Assembly (NCBI GenBank): GCA_036675565.1
Contig: JAKFER010000207.1
Span: 1 to 10,552, forward strand
Length of the DNA: 10,552 bases
Reading direction: 5' to 3'
Source of the DNA: JACCYQ01 sp036675565
GTDB taxonomy: Bacteria; Bacteroidota; Bacteroidia; Chitinophagales; Chitinophagaceae
Shown: piece after piece, positions 5,591-10,552 of the stretch
How the letters are laid out: each line of letters begins with the position of its first letter
How positions within the stretch are numbered: the first letter of the stretch is position 1
Notes under the pieces: model-generated
What the model was told of the DNA's origin: nothing
Seen by the model: only the letters and a program-made list of their open reading frames with translations
Database searches by the model: none
Made by a program: the position numbers and the translations under genes

Positions 5591-6154
5591 ATGACTAAAA
5601 CTAACATCATGCAAAAGACAATCATTGGAGCCATTGTTGGTGGCATTATTATTTTTATCTGGCAATTTCTTTCATGGACCGTATTGAATTTGCACCTGCC
5701 GGCAAATCAATACACAGCTAATCAGGAAGCTATCATGAGCGTGTTGGAGCAAAATCTTCCGGAAGAAGGCGGCTACATGTTACCGGCATTACCTCCCGGT
5801 GCTTCAAGTGAGGAACATCAAAAATTAATGACGGATGCAGATGGAAAACCCTGGGCCAGCATTCAATACCATAAAGCCATGGATACCGGTATGACCATGA
5901 ATATGATCCGCGGATTATTAACCAATATCATTATGGTCTGGCTGTTTTGCTGGATACTGATGAAAATGAATACCCCAACGTTCGGCACTATTTTAACGGC
6001 CAGTTTATTTACAGGACTCATTGTTTTTTTAAATGGTCCTTATACCGGCAGCATCTGGTATGATTTGTTTGATACCATGGGACATTTTGCTGATGCCATG
6101 GTAAGCTGGGTTGCCTGTGGATTATGGCTTGGCTGGTGGTTGAGAAGAAGATAA
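5591..6154 (+). CDS. Four-helix integral membrane protein, function unknown
   Basis: The 187-residue protein has one N-terminal helix with a glycine-rich face (IIGAIVGGIIIFIWQFLSW, about 11-29). A soluble, probably extracytoplasmic, segment of about 70 residues follows (PANQYTANQ..., LPEEGGYMLPALPPGAS, 'DADGKPWASIQYHKAMD'). Three C-terminal helices lie at about 106-124, 131-148 and 168-184, and the protein ends WLGWWLRRR. Similar proteins with this 'GGiiiFiWqflSW...Nlh...yT.nQ' opening occur, as I remember, as conserved hypotheticals in Bacteroidota; I know of no function. A TTG at 5582 would add three residues; ATGs at 5591 and 5609 are both plausible, and I use 5591. No ribosome site separates them. 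The terminal Arg triplet suggests a cytoplasmic C-terminus. It is followed by an unrelated membrane-protein gene on the same strand after a 170-bp spacer that has its own promoter-like signals. Confidence 0.85.
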   Translation: MTKTNIMQKTIIGAIVGGIIIFIWQFLSWTVLNLHLPANQYTANQEAIMSVLEQNLPEEGGYMLPALPPGASSEEHQKLMTDADGKPWASIQYHKAMDTGMTMNMIRGLLTNIIMVWLFCWILMKMNTPTFGTILTASLFTGLIVFLNGPYTGSIWYDLFDTMGHFADAMVSWVACGLWLGWWLRRR

Positions 6155-6211
6155 TCAATACATCCTGGTTTCGTAAAATAAATCATTTTTAAGTACTGAC
6201 AATCGATACAC

Positions 6212-6235
6212 CAGTTTCATCAGTTTGTACAGTTT
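6212..6235 (+). repeat. Three CAGTTT hexamers at 9-bp spacing
   Basis: CAGTTT occurs at 6212, 6221 and 6230, giving a direct repeat of period nine with variable triplets CAT and GTA between copies. It sits just upstream of the proposed promoter of the gene at 6328. Regular short direct repeats in this position can bind an activator cooperatively, but a 9-bp period does not match the helical repeat. The function is inferred only from position. Confidence 0.45.
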
Positions 6236-6241
6236 CCTGCA

Positions 6242-6269
6242 TTGATTTTAGGCTGCACAAGTAATTTTA
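6242..6269 (+). promoter_or_regulatory. Candidate Bacteroidota promoter for the gene at 6328
   Basis: TTG at 6242-6244 and TAATTTTA at 6262-6269 fit the Bacteroidota sigma-ABfA pattern (TTG, 17-23 bp, TAnnTTTG) with a 17-bp gap and one mismatch (final G to A). Transcription would start near 6276, inside the inverted repeat that follows, about 50 bp before the preferred ATG. AT-rich DNA makes such matches common, so confidence is low. Confidence 0.35.
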
Positions 6270-6300
6270 ATAGTCAATAAAAAATGACTCTATTAAAATT
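6263..6300. repeat. Long inverted repeat upstream of the membrane-protein gene
   Basis: The arms AATTTTAATAGTCA (6263-6276) and TGACTCTATTAAAATT (6285-6300) are reverse complements except for two extra bases (CT) in the right arm, around an 8-base A-rich loop. The left arm contains the candidate -7 box and the right arm touches the in-frame ATG at 6301. It could be an operator overlapping the promoter, a 5'-leader hairpin, or a weak bidirectional terminator after the gene ending at 6154. The A-T-rich stem makes a strong terminator less likely. Confidence 0.55.
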
Positions 6301-6327
6301 ATGGTCCCTGGTCAATCAACAAATACA

Positions 6328-6816
6328 ATGAAAGATATTATTTATGCTATATGCTGCCTGGCTTTTGCCATCATGATTGGCGGTGCCGTTTATGAACATT
6401 TAAACATAGTACCGCAATGGAGTGCGGCACCACCAGTTTCTTTAAGTATGTTCCAGGGAGAATACGGACTAAACCCGGAATTGTTCTGGATGAGTATTCA
6501 CCCTGTAAATATTATATTGTTTGCAGCAACACTTATCATACACTGGAAAACAAAACGCAGGAAGAATGTATTGATAACACTTATCGCATATTTTATCATT
6601 TTAATAATCACCTCTATTTATTTTGTACCGGAACTGATATCGATCACATCCACCACCTATACAACATCGTCAGACAGTGGGTTAACAAGGCGGGCCGAAT
6701 TATGGGAAATATTAAGTCTTGCCAGGTTAGGTGTATTGATGGTTTTATCCATCATCCTATTAACGGGGTTAACGAAACAAGTAAACAAATTAGTCACTGA
6801 AGGAACAAAGGCATAA
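6328..6816 (+). CDS. Small four-helix membrane protein, DUF1772-like topology
   Basis: The 162-residue product has helices at about 4-22 (IIYAICCLAFAIMIGGAVYE), 56-72, 81-103 and 130-152. A polar loop lies between helices one and two (NIVPQWSAAPPVSLSMFQGE), and a basic turn HWKTKRRKN (72-80) between helices two and three sets the latter side as cytoplasmic. The layout 'GG..yEh...vPqWs..pP.sl..f' plus a last helix preceded by 'RRAELWEILSLAR' recalls DUF1772/anthrone-oxygenase-like membrane proteins, but I cannot assign it to that family with certainty. An ATG at 6301 would add nine polar residues. I prefer 6328 because 6301 abuts the stem of the inverted repeat and the shorter start puts the first helix at the usual distance from the N-terminus. 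The neighbouring gene at 5591 also encodes a four-helix membrane protein but shows no clear sequence likeness. Confidence 0.85.
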   Translation: MKDIIYAICCLAFAIMIGGAVYEHLNIVPQWSAAPPVSLSMFQGEYGLNPELFWMSIHPVNIILFAATLIIHWKTKRRKNVLITLIAYFIILIITSIYFVPELISITSTTYTTSSDSGLTRRAELWEILSLARLGVLMVLSIILLTGLTKQVNKLVTEGTKA

Positions 6817-6937
6817 TGATTTAAGTACATACAAAATATCATTTGTAATAAAAACAGCTTTGAGCAACGATCAAGCAGCATATTTTCATTTATTATAGTC
6901 ATATAATAATATATTTAGGTATATTAAATTCCGGCTC

Positions 6938-9900
6938 ATGAAAGTACGACTGCTTCTATCTTTCCTTTTTATAACTGGTGTACTTTCAGCACAGCAACCA
7001 CTTTCGCAGAGTAAGAGAACAAGTACTTACAAATTTATTTATAAGATTTCAGCAAGTGAAGCATTAGAACTTTATAAATCAAACCTTCATAAAATAAAGG
7101 AAGGTGTTCTATACAACCTTATTGATTCTTTTCATATTAATAATGAGGTTCCAAAGCTTGTAAATGGGAATTATATTTTAGTACATGCTGTAGGTAATCG
7201 ATTAAATTATGAATTATTAACTATTGGTGATCTTCAGTTGAAGTTAATTAACAACAAGCGTGACCTGGCAGTTGCCTTACATCATTCTGATGGAAAAAAT
7301 ATAAATGAAGCTACAGTAACTTTAAAAAACAGGAAACTAACGTATGATCCCAAAACTGAAACTTATCGTTTAAATAAATACAGGAAATCAGGCAACCTGC
7401 AGGTGATATTCAACAATACATCATTTTATTTCCCATTTAATAGTTCCGAAGAGAGGACGACTTTTCAAAAGATAAAGAACAAAGCAGTCAGCAAATTTCC
7501 CATCAAAAACATTTCAAGAACTATCAGGAAGTGGAAAGAAAGAAATTATAATTATGCAAATTATTTTAACCACCAGGTAAAGCATGAAATCAGGTTTCGT
7601 GGTTTCATGAGTTTTAGTAAACCTATCTACAAGCCAGGGGATACAGTTAGGCTGAAAGCGTTTGTGATGAACAAAAATGGCAAAGCTGTTAATGAGAAAT
7701 TACTGGTCAGACTGACAGATTCCTATTTATTAACCGATACAATTATTGCCACTATTAAACCTTACCGCCCTGGTGGTTTCGATTATGAATTTGTTTTAAA
7801 TGAGAACCTTGACATTGATCTTGATGACAGGTACATGATCACACTGGAGGAACAAAGGAGCCGCAAATTTGACTTTGATGAATATGATGGCAACCTTGAT
7901 GAGGAAGAGTACGCATCGAAAAGAAAAATTGTAATGCGTGGAAAATTTGATTATGAAGAATATGAGCTTCAATCAATAAGTTTTTCAGCACGTTCACCAA
8001 AGGAAGAATACAGCCGGGGAGAGCAAGCTTCCATATTTTTAAAAGCTGTGGATGAAAATAATCTACCGGTAATGGATGGCCGATTGCAAATAATTGTAAT
8101 AACGGATAATAAACAAATTGAATTCAATGATCCTGTAGTCTTTCTTCCTGATACGCTATGGACGCATTCCCAGCCATTAGAAAATGTTGGTGAAACAAAG
8201 ATCAATCTGCCAGACAGTATATTTCCACAAGCATCCTTTCATTACCAGGTAAACTGTATTTTTTTAAATAGTAATAATGAACGTCAAACAAGCAGTGTTC
8301 TGCATAAGTTTACTAATAAAACAGAAAATTTTTTATTTGACTTTCAAAATGACAGCCTTCGAATTGATTTCCATGTAAAAGGAAAATCAAATATTACCAA
8401 TGTAACCATAATTGCCTTGAACAACCTGCAGGATACAATTGAAACTTTTACATTGCAATTACCTTCTGCTTTTAAAATAAATCCTTTTGTAGATCACTAT
8501 AAAGTGTCAAATGGATCTTATACCGAAACTTATGAGTTAAAACAAACCAGCGGAATGGTTTCTGCTTTAGCTTCCAGAACCAAGGATTCAATTTTTATTG
8601 TATTGAACAATCCGCATCGCCTACCAGTTTGGTATACTTTGTTCGCTGGTAAAAAAGTAATTAGCAGTGGTTATGATGATACACTTGCCTTGAATTCAAA
8701 GACTGTAACGCCAAAAAACTATTTCTTATCGCTTCAATATGTTTTTGCAAATAAAGTTTATAATGAAGATTATACAATTGATTTTCGAGACAAGCTTTTG
8801 AAGTTAACGGTAAACAATCCAACTGTAGTTCATCCCGGGCAAACAACAAAAATAGAAATAGGCGTAACTGACATAAATGGCCAGCCTGTTAAAGATGTGG
8901 ATGTCACAGCTTATTCTTATACCAGTAAATTTAAAAATGCAAACGCACCAACGATACCTTATTTAGGTAAAATATTTCCTTATAGGAAACCGGGATATTC
9001 GTTCACTGCCAATAATAATAATAAGTGGCAACATATCGAAAATTTGAACTGGCAAAAATGGAGTAAAGAATTTTCATTGGATACCCTTGAGTATTATAAA
9101 TTTCTTTATCCTGGTGAAACTTACATAAATAAAGAAAATGCAGATGACAGTATAACGCAAATTGCACCATTCGTTGTAATTGATGGTCATATTCAACCAA
9201 TACACCTTCTCTACATTGATGAAAAGCCGCATTTTTTCAGTCATTCACAAAACCTGCAGCGATACAGTTTTCGCGTCAATCCAGGTAAACATAATTTACG
9301 CATCAGGACTCACGATCGGGAAATCATTTTAAAAGATTTAGAAGTAAGTAAAGGAATAAAAACAATCATCAGTATTAATGGAGATACATCAAACAAAAAA
9401 ATAAATGTTCGACGATTACCTGATATTCTTTCTGAACATGAGGCAAACCTGATCACTAAATACAGCATCCTGATGCATACGAATTTTAGTGAACACCTGA
9501 GATATATTAAGCAGGGAACTAACTTATTTATGCTGCCTGGTAATCAATACAATAACCTGGTTCAATATTCTCGTATAGGTCCTCTTTCGCCTCAAATAGC
9601 TAACCTGGTAGTACATAAAAAATTTGAGCAATCTTTCGAAGTAGAAAGTGGCTATACATACCAGGTCAGTCCTGGCCTGGTGAAACAAAAGGAAATAAAT
9701 TCAAACCAGCATATAAACAAGCGACTATCCCATATACCACGTGATCTTAATTTTAGTGATCTGGTTTTAACAGAAAATGAAATTGAAGTTCGCTGGGAGG
9801 AATACCTTGATAACAGGAGCGCCAATACAGATCTCTTTTATAATTCAATCAGTGAAAAAAAGGATAACGGCGCACTGCAAATCGAAATCTCAAACAAACA

Positions 9901-10552
9901 AAAAGAGGAAGAACTTCCATTTGTAAAAAATATTTTCCTGTTTCGAAATGATGATACTGATTTTATTAGAATATTTAAAGGAAAGGATCGTTTCCTGGGA
10001 TTTTTTAATCCTGGCCAATATAAGCTGTTAATTTTATTAAAGGGTGATGCTTATATTCTAAAGGATAGCATATTGATTCAAAAAAATGGCCTTAATTATT
10101 ATGCTGTAAATACAGAAGGTTTAAGGTTAAAAGACAGCATCAGCACGAATCTCTCAACGTTGATAAGGGAACGTGAGCTTGCAAATAAAACTAACCGAAG
10201 TGATATAGATGGAATAATGCAAACTTATAATGCAGCATACCTGGATATTAATTCATTTACCAATGAGATCTTCGGCCAGGTTAGGGATCAAGAAGGCAAA
10301 CCGGTTCCACATGTTGTTGTATCAGTTAAAGGCACCCGGGTTGGCACCGTTGCAGATGAAAATGGTTTCTACCGCTTACGTGCACCCGAAAACGGTACAC
10401 TTGTTTTTAGTAGCGTGGGTTTCAATTCTACAGAACAATCTATTACAACAGGAAATTTGAATGCTTTTTTAACCCAGGTAGATAATAACCTGCAGGAAGT
10501 AGTGGTTGTTGGATATGGAATTAGCAGGAAAAAGAATTTGACAGCATCTGTA
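6938..10552 (+). CDS. Partial CDS: secreted alpha-2-macroglobulin-like protein fused to a SusC-type plug start
   Basis: I read 1205 codons from the ATG at 6938 to the window edge with no stop; the C-terminus lies outside. Residues 1-18 form a signal peptide (MKVRLLLSFLFITGVLSA, then QQ). An unrecognised domain follows to about 215. Next comes an MG2-type macroglobulin domain with F-S-K-P-I-Y-K-P-G-D-T-V at 226-237. An acidic insert lies at 306-343, a second MG-like strand set at about 345-390 (YSRGEQASIFLKAVDENN), and another at 621-665 (VVHPGQTTKIEIGVTDINGQ). A segment with APFVVIDGHIQPIHLLYID follows. Residues 1109-1180 form a CarboxypepD_reg-like domain (GQVRDQEGKPVP, GTRVGTVADENGFYRLRAPE, FSSVGFNS). 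EVVVVGYG (1187-1194) then starts a SusC-type TonB plug. No CxEQ thioester motif is visible so far. Bacteroidota macroglobulins are thought to act at the envelope on large proteins; the role here is inferred. It stands 121 bp after the previous gene. Confidence 0.9.
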   Translation, partial: MKVRLLLSFLFITGVLSAQQPLSQSKRTSTYKFIYKISASEALELYKSNLHKIKEGVLYNLIDSFHINNEVPKLVNGNYILVHAVGNRLNYELLTIGDLQLKLINNKRDLAVALHHSDGKNINEATVTLKNRKLTYDPKTETYRLNKYRKSGNLQVIFNNTSFYFPFNSSEERTTFQKIKNKAVSKFPIKNISRTIRKWKERNYNYANYFNHQVKHEIRFRGFMSFSKPIYKPGDTVRLKAFVMNKNGKAVNEKLLVRLTDSYLLTDTIIATIKPYRPGGFDYEFVLNENLDIDLDDRYMITLEEQRSRKFDFDEYDGNLDEEEYASKRKIVMRGKFDYEEYELQSISFSARSPKEEYSRGEQASIFLKAVDENNLPVMDGRLQIIVITDNKQIEFNDPVVFLPDTLWTHSQPLENVGETKINLPDSIFPQASFHYQVNCIFLNSNNERQTSSVLHKFTNKTENFLFDFQNDSLRIDFHVKGKSNITNVTIIALNNLQDTIETFTLQLPSAFKINPFVDHYKVSNGSYTETYELKQTSGMVSALASRTKDSIFIVLNNPHRLPVWYTLFAGKKVISSGYDDTLALNSKTVTPKNYFLSLQYVFANKVYNEDYTIDFRDKLLKLTVNNPTVVHPGQTTKIEIGVTDINGQPVKDVDVTAYSYTSKFKNANAPTIPYLGKIFPYRKPGYSFTANNNNKWQHIENLNWQKWSKEFSLDTLEYYKFLYPGETYINKENADDSITQIAPFVVIDGHIQPIHLLYIDEKPHFFSHSQNLQRYSFRVNPGKHNLRIRTHDREIILKDLEVSKGIKTIISINGDTSNKKINVRRLPDILSEHEANLITKYSILMHTNFSEHLRYIKQGTNLFMLPGNQYNNLVQYSRIGPLSPQIANLVVHKKFEQSFEVESGYTYQVSPGLVKQKEINSNQHINKRLSHIPRDLNFSDLVLTENEIEVRWEEYLDNRSANTDLFYNSISEKKDNGALQIEISNKQKEEELPFVKNIFLFRNDDTDFIRIFKGKDRFLGFFNPGQYKLLILLKGDAYILKDSILIQKNGLNYYAVNTEGLRLKDSISTNLSTLIRERELANKTNRSDIDGIMQTYNAAYLDINSFTNEIFGQVRDQEGKPVPHVVVSVKGTRVGTVADENGFYRLRAPENGTLVFSSVGFNSTEQSITTGNLNAFLTQVDNNLQEVVVVGYGISRKKNLTASV

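Noticed and set aside
6910..6917. TATATTTA as the -7 box for the macroglobulin-like gene
   Set aside because: It matches seven of eight bases, but no TTG lies 17-23 bp upstream and the surroundings are almost pure A/T, so the match is not informative.
7969..9200. Minus-strand frames inside the macroglobulin-like gene
   Set aside because: They are antisense to a continuous 1205-codon frame with clear domain motifs and have no motifs of their own.

Overview
The window looks like chromosomal DNA of a Bacteroidota bacterium, probably near Chitinophagaceae. Three things point there: the DNA is AT-rich, start codons follow A/T-rich spacers with no Shine-Dalgarno sequence, and the rightmost gene carries the CarboxypepD_reg-like plus 'EVVVVGYG' segment typical of SusC-type TonB-linked proteins. 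I see no RNA genes, insertion sequences, CRISPR array or phage structural/packaging genes.

Left half (about 1-3904, all on the minus strand). This holds a compact gene set, in transcription order: a 77-codon unrecognised small ORF (3671-3904); a Tat-like-exported protein with the fold of the 5'-nucleotidase/UshA metallophosphatase domain but with its recognisable metal-binding motifs substituted (2742-3674); three tandem phage tail-collar (MdpB-like) proteins (2191-2706, 1675-2178, 1152-1664); a GNAT acetyltransferase (624-1142); and a DUF6916-like protein (319-627). Spacers inside the collar-GNAT stretch are 9-12 bp. Two junctions are 4-bp ATGA overlaps, so the set reads as one translationally coupled operon. 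A further minus-strand gene, cut by the window edge (1-240), begins 78 bp downstream and has an N-terminal membrane anchor. A tail-collar set without any other phage gene, joined to a degenerate phosphatase, is the best candidate here for an undescribed system.

Centre (3905-6816). A 300-bp spacer with weak hairpins leads to an AI-2E/PerM-family transporter gene (4205-5311, minus strand). A divergent spacer of about 280 bp containing a perfect 18-bp palindrome separates it from two plus-strand genes for small four-helix membrane proteins (5591-6154 and 6328-6816). The second has an elaborate upstream region: three CAGTTT hexamers at exact 9-bp spacing, a Bacteroidota-like promoter and a long inverted repeat.

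Right (6938-10552, plus strand). A very large open frame of 1205 codons with no stop runs out of the window. It encodes a secreted protein with a signal peptide, an alpha-2-macroglobulin MG2-type domain, further MG-like beta domains, and then a carboxypeptidase-regulatory-like domain leading into a SusC-type plug start. It is therefore an apparent macroglobulin/TonB-plug fusion whose C-terminal part lies outside the window.
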